A stretch of 5,495 nucleotides of DNA, taken from NCBI GenBank assembly GCA_947575475.1, contig CANPNN010000096.1, positions 1-5,495 of the forward strand, in the 5' to 3' direction. The position numbers were made by a program, and so were the translations under genes. The DNA comes from an uncultured Pseudoflavonifractor sp. (GTDB lineage Bacteria > Bacillota_A > Clostridia > Oscillospirales > Oscillospiraceae). Under the pieces are notes generated by a model, which made no database searches, had not been told where the DNA came from, and saw only the letters and a program-made list of their open reading frames with translations. Numbering within the stretch: the stretch's first letter is position 1; each line of letters begins with the position of its first letter. Shown here piece after piece: positions 1-5,495 of this stretch.

Positions 1-1
1 G

Positions 2-202
2 GTTATTTACCCCAGCGGCTTACTCCGTTACGCCGCCGGGGTTCGGGGTGTTTTTCCGTTAACATCCCGTGTTCCCGCCCCAGCGTATTTGCGGGGCGGG
101 GCGTACATTGTGTATCGGACGGTATTCCCTCAGCTCCACGCAGTTGAAAATTTGCTGGCAACCATCAAGCAAACGGAATGGAAAGGCGGAGATTTCATAT
201 GA
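2..202 (+). CDS. Possible 3' end of an upstream gene (weak; may be non-coding)
   Basis: This frame is open from the left edge for 66 codons. It ends in TGA at 200-202, overlapping the ATG (199-201) of the acetyltransferase gene as ATGA, the same junction seen twice more in this window. The predicted tail ends in 'TIKQTEWKGGDFI' and I do not recognise the family. Against a real gene: its codons (TTA, GTT, CGT, GAA, AAT) differ from the strongly G/C-ending codons of the neighbours, frame 1 is also open for most of this stretch, and two inverted repeats lie inside it. It could be a genuine C-terminus, a decayed gene, or chance openness in G+C-rich DNA. Confidence 0.2.
   Translation, partial: VIYPSGLLRYAAGVRGVFPLTSRVPAPAYLRGGAYIVYRTVFPQLHAVENLLATIKQTEWKGGDFI
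10..55 (+). terminator. Hairpin followed by a T run, possible terminator of an upstream gene
   Basis: Positions 10-19 (CCCCAGCGGC) pair with 32-41 (GCCGCCGGGG) in a 10-bp stem with one A/C mismatch and a 12-base loop. A run of five T lies at 51-55. The T run starts nine bases after the stem, which is unusual for an intrinsic terminator. An alternative outer pairing of 9-13 with 45-49 would bring the stem next to the T run. If the open frame across this stretch is a real gene, the terminator reading would be wrong. Confidence 0.3.
74..100. repeat. Perfect G+C-rich inverted repeat
   Basis: CCCGCCCC at 74-81 is exactly complementary to GGGGCGGG at 93-100, with an 11-base spacer in which two further G/C pairs are possible. 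No T run follows, so it is not a typical terminator. It lies about 100 bases before the acetyltransferase start and could be an RNA hairpin or a protein-binding dyad. No function can be assigned. Confidence 0.4.
184..191 (+). promoter_or_regulatory. Ribosome-binding site fixing the acetyltransferase start
   Basis: AGGCGGAG ends seven bases before the ATG at 199. An in-frame ATG at 178 lies upstream of this site and has no good purine tract of its own, so 199 is preferred. Confidence 0.7.
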
Positions 203-729
203 CGATAGAGACTCAGCGGCTCATCCTGCGCCCCTTTACAGCGGGGGACGCCGCCGACCTGTATGAATATGCCAAGGACCCCCGGGTGGGGCCTGCCGCC
301 GGGTGGCCTCCCCACAAGAGTCTGGAGGAGAGCCGGGAGATCATCGCTTCCGTCTTTTCCGCCCCCAACACCTTCGCCGTGGTGGACAAGCCCTCGGGAA
401 AGGTCATCGGCTCGGCGGGCTTTGTGGGCCGGCACCAGACTCGTTTGCCCGGCCCGGACGACGAGATCGGCTATGCCCTGAACCCGGACTTTTGGGGACG
501 GGGGCTCATGCCCGAGGCGGTGAAGGAGCTGCTGCGGTATGGCTTTGAGGAGCTGGGCTTTCAGACCATCTGGTGCGGGCACTACGACTTCAATGACAAG
601 TCCCGCCGGGTGGTGGAGAAGTGCGGCTTTTTGTACCGCTTTACCGAAAAGGCCTGGGTGGAGCTGATGGACGAGGAGCGGACGGAACTCCACTACGCCT
701 TGACCCGTGAGGAGTGGCAGAGCCTATGA
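199..729 (+). CDS. GNAT-family N-acetyltransferase (RimJ/RimL type)
   Basis: A 176-residue single-domain protein of the Acetyltransf_3 type, which moves an acetyl group from acetyl-CoA to an amine. The N-terminus 'TQRLILRPF' (residues 5-13) is the typical first strand of RimJ/RimL-like enzymes. The acetyl-CoA pyrophosphate loop is visible as 'FWGRGLMPEAV' (98-108), preceded by 'EIGYALNP' (89-96). The family tail motif follows as 'NDKSRRVVEKCGF' (132-144). Length is normal for the family and no key segment is missing. The start at 199 is chosen because it follows a ribosome-binding site and places the conserved strand near the N-terminus. The stop overlaps the start of the YigZ-like gene (ATGA), suggesting translational coupling. 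The substrate cannot be told from sequence; ribosomal-protein N-termini, antibiotics or small amines are all possible in this family. I see no convincing promoter directly upstream. Confidence 0.9.
   Translation: MTIETQRLILRPFTAGDAADLYEYAKDPRVGPAAGWPPHKSLEESREIIASVFSAPNTFAVVDKPSGKVIGSAGFVGRHQTRLPGPDDEIGYALNPDFWGRGLMPEAVKELLRYGFEELGFQTIWCGHYDFNDKSRRVVEKCGFLYRFTEKAWVELMDEERTELHYALTREEWQSL
709..714 (+). promoter_or_regulatory. Ribosome-binding site for the YigZ-family gene, inside the acetyltransferase gene
   Basis: GAGGAG lies in the last codons of the acetyltransferase gene, 11 bases before the ATG at 726. The spacing is somewhat long, consistent with re-initiation by ribosomes finishing at the overlapping TGA (727-729). 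A GTG at 714 is in frame but overlaps this site, so it is an unlikely start. Confidence 0.55.
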
Positions 730-1355
730 GCGAATACTATATTCCTACCGCCCCCTCGGAGACCGAGTTTACCGAGAAGCGGTCCCGGTTCATCGGCCAC
801 GTGTGGCCCGTGAATACCGAGGAGGAGGCCCGGGGCTGTGTGGAGGCCATGAAAAAGCGGTATCACGACGCCCGGCACAACTGTTGGTGCTATATCCTCC
901 GCCAAGGGGGCGTGGTGCGTTACTCCGACGACGGGGAGCCCCAGGGGACGGCGGGCCAGCCCATGCTGGGGGTATTCCAGAAGGAGAGTATTGAGAACGT
1001 CTGCTGTGTGGTGACCCGGTACTTTGGGGGCGTACTGCTGGGGGCCGGGGGGCTGACCCGGGCCTACGGCCGCTCCGCCAAGGACGCCCTGGACGCCGCC
1101 GGGGTGTCGGTGGTCCGGCCCTGGTCGGTGATGGAGTGCCAGTGCCCCTACCCCCTCTTTGAGCGGGTGAAGCTGGAGCTTCCCCCCCTGAAGGGGATCG
1201 AGGGGGAGCATATCTTCACCTCAGATATCACCTTTCGGGCCTTTCTGCCCCAAGGGGTCGAGGACATCTTTGCCCAGCGGCTTGGAGAGCTGTCTGCCGG
1301 AGAGATCGTTCCCCGGACCGTGGGGACCCGATGGCGGGCGGTACCCAGAGAATAG
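726..1355 (+). CDS. yigZ: YigZ/YvyE protein, IMPACT (UPF0029) family
   Basis: A 209-residue protein, close to the usual length of bacterial YigZ (E. coli) and YvyE (B. subtilis). The N-terminal IMPACT domain spans about residues 15-125. It carries 'RHNCWCYIL' (50-58), 'SDDGEPQGTAGQPM' (67-80) and the family signature 'VVTRYFGGVLLGAGGLTRAY' (95-114). The rest, about 135-205, corresponds to the ferredoxin-like DUF1949 domain. Eukaryotic IMPACT binds GCN1 and dampens GCN2 signalling; bacterial members are predicted RNA- or ribosome-associated proteins without a settled biochemical role. The start at 726 is preferred over the in-frame GTG at 714. The gene overlaps the acetyltransferase stop (ATGA), so the two are probably co-translated. 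The following gap has no clear hairpin terminator but contains long A and T tracts. Confidence 0.93.
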   Translation: MSEYYIPTAPSETEFTEKRSRFIGHVWPVNTEEEARGCVEAMKKRYHDARHNCWCYILRQGGVVRYSDDGEPQGTAGQPMLGVFQKESIENVCCVVTRYFGGVLLGAGGLTRAYGRSAKDALDAAGVSVVRPWSVMECQCPYPLFERVKLELPPLKGIEGEHIFTSDITFRAFLPQGVEDIFAQRLGELSAGEIVPRTVGTRWRAVPRE

Positions 1356-1364
1356 GCGGGGACC

Positions 1365-1400
1365 AATTTTTTAAAAAAATTTTTCAAAAAAAAGAGGATT
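1365..1400. promoter_or_regulatory. A/T-tract island, possible UP element or curved DNA
   Basis: Inside an otherwise G+C-rich window, T6 (1367-1372), A7 (1373-1379), T5 (1380-1384) and A8 (1386-1393) follow each other almost without a break. They lie just upstream of a possible -35/-10 pair and about 70-100 bases before the dgt start. Such tracts bend DNA and can bind the C-terminal domains of the RNA polymerase alpha subunit. The segment can also fold as weak A/T-only hairpins, so a poor terminator for the yigZ unit is an alternative. Confidence 0.4.
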
Positions 1401-1401
1401 T

Positions 1402-1431
1402 TTGCCCTTTGCGGAGTATAAGACATATATG
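1402..1431 (+). promoter_or_regulatory. Candidate sigma-A promoter for the dgt-dnaG-rpoD unit
   Basis: TTGCCC at 1402-1407 could be a -35 box, with TATATG at 1426-1431 as -10 after an 18-base spacer. A better -10 match, TATAAG at 1417-1422, lies in the same stretch but lacks a good -35 at the right distance. The A/T-tract island immediately upstream supports promoter activity here. Both boxes are imperfect, so the exact start is uncertain. Confidence 0.4.
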
Positions 1432-1452
1432 GAGAAAAATCACCGCCGGGAA

Positions 1453-1461
1453 AAGGAGGGG
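1453..1461 (+). promoter_or_regulatory. Strong ribosome-binding site for dgt
   Basis: AAGGAGGGG ends five bases before the ATG at 1467. It is close to the consensus Shine-Dalgarno sequence and fixes this start. Confidence 0.8.
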
Positions 1462-1466
1462 AAGCT

Positions 1467-2471
1467 ATGACCATTCGGGAGGAGCTGGAAAAACGGGAGG
1501 AGAAGGATCTCTCCCCCCTGGCCTGCCTGTCTGTCCGGTCAAAGGGCCGGGAGAGGGAGGAGGAGCCCTGCCCGGTGCGGACCTGCTTTCAGCGGGACAC
1601 CGACCGCATTGTTCACTGTAAGGCCTTCCGGCGTTTGAAGCACAAGACGCAGGTATTTTTGCAGCCCCAGGGGGACCACTACCGCACCCGGATGACCCAC
1701 ACCTTGGAGGTGGCCCGGGTGGCCCGGACCATCGCCCGGGGCTTGGGGCTCAACGAGGATCTGACAGAGGCCGCCGCCCTGGGCCACGATCTGGGCCACA
1801 CCCCTTTTGGCCATGCGGGGGAGCGGCTTTTGGATGAGATCATGCCCGGGGGTTTTCTCCACGCCCAGCAGTCCCTCCGGGTGGTGGAGCGGCTGGAAAA
1901 CGACGGGGAGGGGCTGAACCTGACCTATGAGGTCCGCCGGGGCATCCAATGCCACTCCGGGGGCGAGGAGGCCGAGACTCTGGAGGGAAGGGCGGTGCGG
2001 ATCGCCGACAAGATCGCCTACCTCTCCGCCGACATTGACGACGCCCTCCGGGGCGGGGTCATCTACCCCCTGGACATTCCTGCCGAGGTGGGCCAGCGCC
2101 TGGGGGTGACCCACTCCCAGCGGATCAACACCCTTATTACCGACATCATAGAGACCAGCCGGGGAAAGGCGGACATTCTCCAATCTCCGGAGAAGCGGGA
2201 GGCCATGGCCCTCCTGCGGGAGTTCATGTTCCGCTCGGTCTACCTCAACCCCGTGGCCAAGGGGGAGGAGGGGAAGGCCCAGGAGATGATCCGCCAGCTC
2301 TTTGACTACTACCTGTGCCATCTGGAGGAGCTTCCCGAGGAGTTCCGGGACATCCGGGAGACCGAAGGGAAGGAGCGGGCGGTGTGTGACTACATTGCCG
2401 GCATGACCGACGCCTACGCTGTGGAGCGGTATCAGGAGCTATTTATCCCCAAGGCCTGGACGGTCATGTGA
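1467..2471 (+). CDS. dgt: Deoxyguanosinetriphosphate triphosphohydrolase-like protein (HD domain)
   Basis: A 334-residue cytoplasmic HD-superfamily phosphohydrolase of the dGTPase family. Family enzymes split dGTP, and often other dNTPs, into the deoxynucleoside and inorganic triphosphate. The length fits the short class common in Gram-positives rather than the longer E. coli Dgt. The metal-binding HD set is complete: His78 in 'RTRMTHTLEV', His107-Asp108 in 'LGHDLGHTPFGH', and Asp181 in 'IADKIAYLSADIDDA'. The family N-terminal motif 'RDTDRIVHCKAFRRLKHKTQV' appears around residues 43-63. A strong ribosome-binding site supports the start. It is the first gene of the dgt-dnaG-rpoD cluster, 99 bases before the primase start, and I see no convincing terminator between them. 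A role in dNTP-pool control next to the primase is sensible, but true substrate preference and allosteric control cannot be read from sequence; many 'dGTPase-like' proteins have other dNTP preferences. Confidence 0.93.
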   Translation: MTIREELEKREEKDLSPLACLSVRSKGREREEEPCPVRTCFQRDTDRIVHCKAFRRLKHKTQVFLQPQGDHYRTRMTHTLEVARVARTIARGLGLNEDLTEAAALGHDLGHTPFGHAGERLLDEIMPGGFLHAQQSLRVVERLENDGEGLNLTYEVRRGIQCHSGGEEAETLEGRAVRIADKIAYLSADIDDALRGGVIYPLDIPAEVGQRLGVTHSQRINTLITDIIETSRGKADILQSPEKREAMALLREFMFRSVYLNPVAKGEEGKAQEMIRQLFDYYLCHLEELPEEFRDIRETEGKERAVCDYIAGMTDAYAVERYQELFIPKAWTVM

Positions 2472-2484
2472 GGAGCGCTTTGCG

Positions 2485-2511
2485 GGGCGTTTTGGGGCCA
2501 CCGGGCGTTTT
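2485..2511. repeat. Short direct repeat in the dgt-dnaG gap
   Basis: GGGCGTTTT occurs at 2485-2493 and again at 2503-2511, 18 bases apart; the second copy runs on into T6. The segment has no stem of more than about three base pairs, so it is not a convincing terminator. The meaning is unknown; a regulator site or chance are both possible. Confidence 0.35.
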
Positions 2512-2523
2512 TTCCTTTCGGCG

Positions 2524-2529
2524 TATAAC
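2524..2529 (+). promoter_or_regulatory. Isolated -10-like box upstream of dnaG (weak)
   Basis: TATAAC matches the -10 consensus at five of six positions, 42 bases before the dnaG start. No acceptable -35 lies 16-18 bases upstream (2501-2506 is CCGGGC), and there is no extended -10 TG. It may be a secondary promoter or chance. Confidence 0.2.
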
Positions 2530-2556
2530 TTTGTCACATTTTGGAAATCATCAGGG

Positions 2557-2566
2557 AAGGGGGGAG
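2557..2566 (+). promoter_or_regulatory. Ribosome-binding site fixing the dnaG start
   Basis: AAGGGGGGAG ends four bases before the ATG at 2571. A TTG at 2541 opens the same frame earlier, but translation from it would run through this site, and the extra residues do not resemble a primase N-terminus. Confidence 0.75.
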
Positions 2567-2570
2567 AGGC

Positions 2571-4355
2571 ATGGCCATCCCGGAACAATTTATAGACGAG
2601 CTGGTGGCCCGGAGCGATATCGCCGACGTGGTGGGCGAGTATGTCTCCCTGACGCCCAAGGGGGCCAACATGTGGGGCCTGTGCCCCTTCCACACGGAAA
2701 AGACTCCCTCCTTTTCGGTGAACCGGGACAGGCAGATATATAAGTGCTTCGGATGCGGCAAGGGGGGCGGCGTGATCAACTTTGTCATGGAGATGGAGCA
2801 TCTGAGCTATCCCGACGCCATCCGCCACTTAGCCCGGCGGGTGGGGATGGAGGTCCCCGAGACCCGGGGCAGCGACGAGGGCCGGAAGAAATACCGCCGG
2901 GCCCTGGAGGCCAACAAGGAGGCCGCCCGGTTCTATTACGGCTATTTGGGTTCCCCCGGCGGCTCCGCCGTCCGGGACTATATCGCCCAGCGGCGCATCA
3001 GTCCCAAGTTCGCCACCCGGTTTGGACTGGGGGCGGCGCCGGGGGAGTGGGACGTTCTCACAAAAGCCCTTACCGCCAAGGGGTTCAGCAAGATGGAGCT
3101 CATCGACGCCGGCCTTGCCGTGGCGGGGAAGAATGGGGGGGTATACGACAAATTCCGCTCCCGGCTCATGCTTCCCGTCATCGACGTGCGGGGGGACGTG
3201 GTGGGCTTTACCAGCCGCATTTTGCCGGGGCTGGAGGGGGCCAAGTACCTCAATAGTCCCGACACGGTGTGCTTCAAGAAAAGCCAGCTTGTCTACGCCC
3301 TCAACTTCGCCAAGGCCACGAAACGGCCCAACCTCATTCTGGTGGAGGGAAACATCGACGTCATCACCCTCCACCAGGCGGGCTTTGACAATGTGGTGGC
3401 CACCATGGGCACCGCCCTCACCGCCGACCACGCCCGGATCCTGTCGCGGTACACCAAGGAGCTGGTGCTCTGCTACGACAATGATGAGGCGGGGAAAAAA
3501 TCCACCGACCGGGTGCTGGGCATCCTGAGGAACGCTGATCTCACGGTGCGGGTCCTCCAGCTCCCCAATGCGGCGGGGGAGGACGGAAAGCCCCTTAAGC
3601 AGGACCCGGACGATTTTGTGAAGAAATTTGGCCCTGCGGCCTTTGAAAAGTGCCTGAACGGCTCGGCGGGACAGAACGACTATCAGCTGGATGCCCTGTT
3701 GCAGCGTGCGGACCTCTCCACCGACGAGGGGAAGATGGCCTTCCTCCGCGCGGCGGTGGAGACGGTGGGACGGCTCCAAAGCCCCATCGAGCGGGAGATC
3801 TATGGAAATAAGGCGGCCCAGGCGGCAGGCATCACCGGAACAGCGTTCGGTCAAGAGGTAGAGCGCTGGCGGCGGAGCCAGGCGCGGCAGGCTCGGAAGA
3901 AGGAGGAGCGCCGGGATCTGACCCCCGCCGTTTCCCGCCAGCCCAAGGCTCGCCAGCTCCGGTACGAGAATATTCGTTCCGGCCTTGCCGAGGAGGGAGT
4001 GCTGCGGCTGGTGCTGATGGATCCGGCCCTGTTCTCCCTGGCAGACGTAACGCCGGAGCTGTTCTCGTCCCCTGTGCTGGGAAAGGCCTTCGGACTTCTG
4101 AAAGACCGCCATGACCGGGACTTGAGCGTTCAGCTGCCCGCCCTGGCGGGGGAGTTCACCGCTGAGGAGATGAGCCACCTGGTGGAGGCCGCCGGTCAGC
4201 CGGAATCCATGGCCCACGCCAGCCGGGCCATGGGAGACTACATAAAGACCATACGCTCTGAAGCCCGGATGCGGCAGGACCCCAATAGCCTGGACGCCCT
4301 GCGGGAGCTTCGGGACAGGCAAAGAGAAAAGACGACAATGGAGGATGGACAATGA
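2571..4355 (+). CDS. dnaG: DNA primase DnaG
   Basis: A 594-residue primase that makes RNA primers at the replication fork and works with the replicative helicase. The start gives the typical N-terminus '[11 protein letters not shown]'. Domains in order: a CHC2 zinc-binding domain (about 1-100) with Cys38, His41, Cys59 and Cys62; the RNA-polymerase core (about 120-370); and a diverged helicase-binding C-terminus (about 470-594) after a very basic Arg/Lys-rich linker (432-470). The core shows '[10 protein letters not shown]' (194-203), 'KYLNSPDT' (225-232), the TOPRIM glutamate Glu259 in 'VEGNIDVI', the acidic pair Asp303/Asp305 in 'CYDNDEAG', and 'DPDDFV' (345-350). All catalytic acids are present. 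Compared with E. coli, Tyr in 'EGYMD' is Asn and Gly in 'DGD' is Asn, and several extra residues lie before 'DPDD'. The stop overlaps the rpoD start (ATGA), so the two are probably translationally coupled. Confidence 0.97.
   Translation: MAIPEQFIDELVARSDIADVVGEYVSLTPKGANMWGLCPFHTEKTPSFSVNRDRQIYKCFGCGKGGGVINFVMEMEHLSYPDAIRHLARRVGMEVPETRGSDEGRKKYRRALEANKEAARFYYGYLGSPGGSAVRDYIAQRRISPKFATRFGLGAAPGEWDVLTKALTAKGFSKMELIDAGLAVAGKNGGVYDKFRSRLMLPVIDVRGDVVGFTSRILPGLEGAKYLNSPDTVCFKKSQLVYALNFAKATKRPNLILVEGNIDVITLHQAGFDNVVATMGTALTADHARILSRYTKELVLCYDNDEAGKKSTDRVLGILRNADLTVRVLQLPNAAGEDGKPLKQDPDDFVKKFGPAAFEKCLNGSAGQNDYQLDALLQRADLSTDEGKMAFLRAAVETVGRLQSPIEREIYGNKAAQAAGITGTAFGQEVERWRRSQARQARKKEERRDLTPAVSRQPKARQLRYENIRSGLAEEGVLRLVLMDPALFSLADVTPELFSSPVLGKAFGLLKDRHDRDLSVQLPALAGEFTAEEMSHLVEAAGQPESMAHASRAMGDYIKTIRSEARMRQDPNSLDALRELRDRQREKTTMEDGQ
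4340..4345 (+). promoter_or_regulatory. Ribosome-binding site for rpoD, inside the end of dnaG
   Basis: GGAGGA lies in the last dnaG codons, six bases before the ATG at 4352. It supports rpoD starting at the ATGA overlap with the dnaG stop codon. Confidence 0.75.
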
Positions 4356-5495
4356 GCGAGAAGAAGAATAGCAAGGCCCCTGAGAAGGCCGCGAAGAGCA
4401 AAGAGCAGGTTCCCCAGGTCTCCGCCGAGCAGAGGGAGGCGGGCAAGGCGGAGCTGATGAAGCTGCTGGAGGGAGTTCCGGGCGCGGAGAAGGTGGCCGA
4501 TCTTCTTAACAAGGGAAAGAAGAAGGGCAAGCTCTCCGCCGGCGAGATGATGGAGGTCCTGGATGAGCTGAACCTGGAGAGCGATCAGATGGACAAGCTC
4601 TACGACATCATGGAGAACCTGGGCATCGACGCCGCCGGGGACGAGGAGGACCTGCCTGACCTGGATGAGCTGACGGAGGAGGACCTGGAGCCCCCGCCCG
4701 AGGAGCTGGAGGAGACCGAGGAGGTCGGCGAGGAGGAGGTGGTGGACCCCACCGCCCTGGCCGATACCTTCGGCGTGGACGATCCGGTGCGGATGTACCT
4801 CAAGGAGATCGGCAAGGTGGACCTGCTCACCAGCGATGAGGAGGTCGTCCTGGCCCAGGCCATGGGTACGGGCAATGAGGCGGCCGCCACCCTGGCCGAG
4901 GCGGGGGACGACCTGGACCCCGAGACCCGGGCGGAGCTGGAGAAGGCCGTGAAGGCCGGCGAGAAGGCCAAGCAGCGTTTGGCCGAGGCTAATCTCCGCT
5001 TGGTGGTCTCCATCGCCAAGCGGTATGTGGGCCGGGGAATGCTCTTCCTGGATCTCATTCAGGAGGGAAACCTGGGTCTTATCAAGGCGGTGGAGAAGTT
5101 CGACTATGTGAAGGGCTTTAAGTTCTCCACCTACGCCACCTGGTGGATCCGCCAGGCCATCACCCGGGCCATCGCCGACCAGGCCCGGACCATCCGCATC
5201 CCAGTCCACATGGTGGAGACCATCAACAAGGTCATCCGGGTCAACCGCCAGCTCCTTCAGGAGCTGGGTCACGATCCCTCCCCGGAGGAGACGGCCAAGG
5301 CCATGCACAGCGGTTCCACCCCTTGGGAGAGGCTGGAAGAGAAGGATCGGAACGATAGGGTCCAGAAGATCCGCGAGATCCTGAAGATCGCCCAGGAGCC
5401 GGTGAGCCTGGAGACCCCCATCGGCGAGGAGGAGGACTCTCACCTGGGGGACTTTATCCCTGACGAGGACGCCTCCGAGCCCGCCGAGGCCGCCA
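4352..5495 (+). CDS. rpoD: Primary sigma factor RpoD/SigA (cut by the right edge)
   Basis: The housekeeping sigma factor, which directs RNA polymerase to -10/-35 promoters. The first 381 codons plus one base are present. Order: Lys-rich start; region 1.1 (about 32-95); a very acidic linker rich in Glu and Asp (97-132); region 1.2 '[11 protein letters not shown]' (144-154); a short non-conserved segment (about 172-205); region 2 (about 212-285) with '[20 protein letters not shown]' and the -10-reading helix '[14 protein letters not shown]', where Trp264, Trp265, Gln268 and Thr271 are in place. Region 3 follows, then the start of the region 3.2 finger (to Ala381). Region 4, the -35 reader, lies beyond the window. 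Oddity: region 3 has 20 residues between 'AKAM' and '[12 protein letters not shown]' where E. coli RpoD has five ('LMPED'), a net insertion of about 15. The gene starts within the dnaG stop codon (ATGA) behind GGAGGA, so its output is probably tied to dnaG. Confidence 0.97.
   Translation, partial: MSEKKNSKAPEKAAKSKEQVPQVSAEQREAGKAELMKLLEGVPGAEKVADLLNKGKKKGKLSAGEMMEVLDELNLESDQMDKLYDIMENLGIDAAGDEEDLPDLDELTEEDLEPPPEELEETEEVGEEEVVDPTALADTFGVDDPVRMYLKEIGKVDLLTSDEEVVLAQAMGTGNEAAATLAEAGDDLDPETRAELEKAVKAGEKAKQRLAEANLRLVVSIAKRYVGRGMLFLDLIQEGNLGLIKAVEKFDYVKGFKFSTYATWWIRQAITRAIADQARTIRIPVHMVETINKVIRVNRQLLQELGHDPSPEETAKAMHSGSTPWERLEEKDRNDRVQKIREILKIAQEPVSLETPIGEEEDSHLGDFIPDEDASEPAEAA
4643..4687 (+). repeat. 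Direct repeat GAGGAGGACCTG in the acidic linker of rpoD
   Basis: The 12-mer GAGGAGGACCTG occurs at 4643-4654 and 4676-4687, exactly 33 bases (11 codons) apart, each time encoding Glu-Glu-Asp-Leu. More GAG-GAG runs follow to about 4740. It probably reflects a low-complexity acidic linker built from preferred codons rather than a separate element. Confidence 0.6.

Noticed and set aside
144..172. Promoter for the acetyltransferase gene with TTGAAA (144-149) as -35
   Set aside because: The hexamers at 16-18 bases spacing (for example AAGCAA) do not resemble a -10 box.
693..1211. Open frame of 172 codons on the - strand opposite yigZ
   Set aside because: Shadow of the IMPACT-family gene, with a low-complexity product and no known motif.
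1539..2321. Open frame of 260 codons on the - strand opposite dgt
   Set aside because: No family resemblance, and the + strand encodes a complete HD-domain enzyme.
2472..2523. Intrinsic terminator between dgt and dnaG
   Set aside because: T6 is present at 2508-2513 but only stems of two or three base pairs can form before it.
2541..2570. Earlier TTG start for dnaG
   Set aside because: It would translate through the strong ribosome-binding site at 2557-2566 and add residues not typical of primases.
2829..4352. Open frame of 507 codons on the - strand opposite dnaG
   Set aside because: It mirrors the G/C-ending codons of dnaG, is rich in His, Gly, Leu and Pro, and shows no recognisable domain. 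The + strand frame has complete primase motifs.
5306..5365. A compensated frameshift explaining the odd RpoD segment
   Set aside because: Reading the other two forward frames across the segment does not restore the usual sigma-3 sequence, and both flanks stay in one frame. A true in-frame insertion fits better.
4238..5443. Open frame of 401 codons on the - strand opposite rpoD
   Set aside because: Low-complexity Leu/Gly/His/Asp product caused by codon bias; the opposite strand encodes conserved sigma regions 1.1 to 3.
1..5495. Undescribed multi-gene system, mobile element, CRISPR array, tRNA or rRNA
   Set aside because: The whole window is accounted for by five recognisable genes and short gaps. 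I saw no transposase or phage motif, regularly spaced repeats, or tRNA-like or rRNA-like sequence.

Overview
This window carries five protein genes, all on the + strand, in two clusters. Four are complete; the fifth runs off the right edge. The DNA is G+C-rich, with codons ending mostly in G or C (GAG, CTG, GCC, CGG), and the ribosome-binding sites are strong and purine-rich. The order dGTPase-like gene, primase, primary sigma factor is the clostridial form of the macromolecular-synthesis operon. Together with the protein sequences this suggests a high-G+C clostridium of the Oscillospiraceae/Ruminococcaceae type, such as relatives of Flavonifractor or Lawsonibacter. The genus is an inference from recall, not from a search.

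Layout. Positions 1-198 hold a G+C-rich leader with two inverted repeats and no recognised gene; one frame stays open from the left edge and stops exactly at the next start codon. Positions 199-729 encode a RimJ/RimL-type GNAT acetyltransferase. Positions 726-1355 encode a YigZ/YvyE (IMPACT family) protein, joined to the previous gene by an ATGA stop/start overlap. A 111-base gap (1356-1466) contains a striking run of A and T tracts and a possible promoter. Positions 1467-2471 encode an HD-domain dGTP triphosphohydrolase-like protein. A 99-base gap (2472-2570) has no convincing terminator. Positions 2571-4355 encode DNA primase (DnaG). From 4352 to the right edge lies the primary sigma factor RpoD/SigA, again joined by ATGA; it is cut inside region 3.2, so region 4 is missing.

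How they work together. The last three genes probably form one transcription unit tying nucleotide-pool control (Dgt), replication priming (DnaG) and housekeeping transcription initiation (RpoD) together. The first two look like a separate two-gene accessory unit with no evident link to it.

This is core chromosome. I found no mobile element, CRISPR array, RNA gene or undescribed multi-gene system. The most unusual point is a net in-frame insertion of about 15 residues in sigma region 3 of RpoD, between 'AKAM' and '[12 protein letters not shown]', where family members are normally tightly conserved in length.
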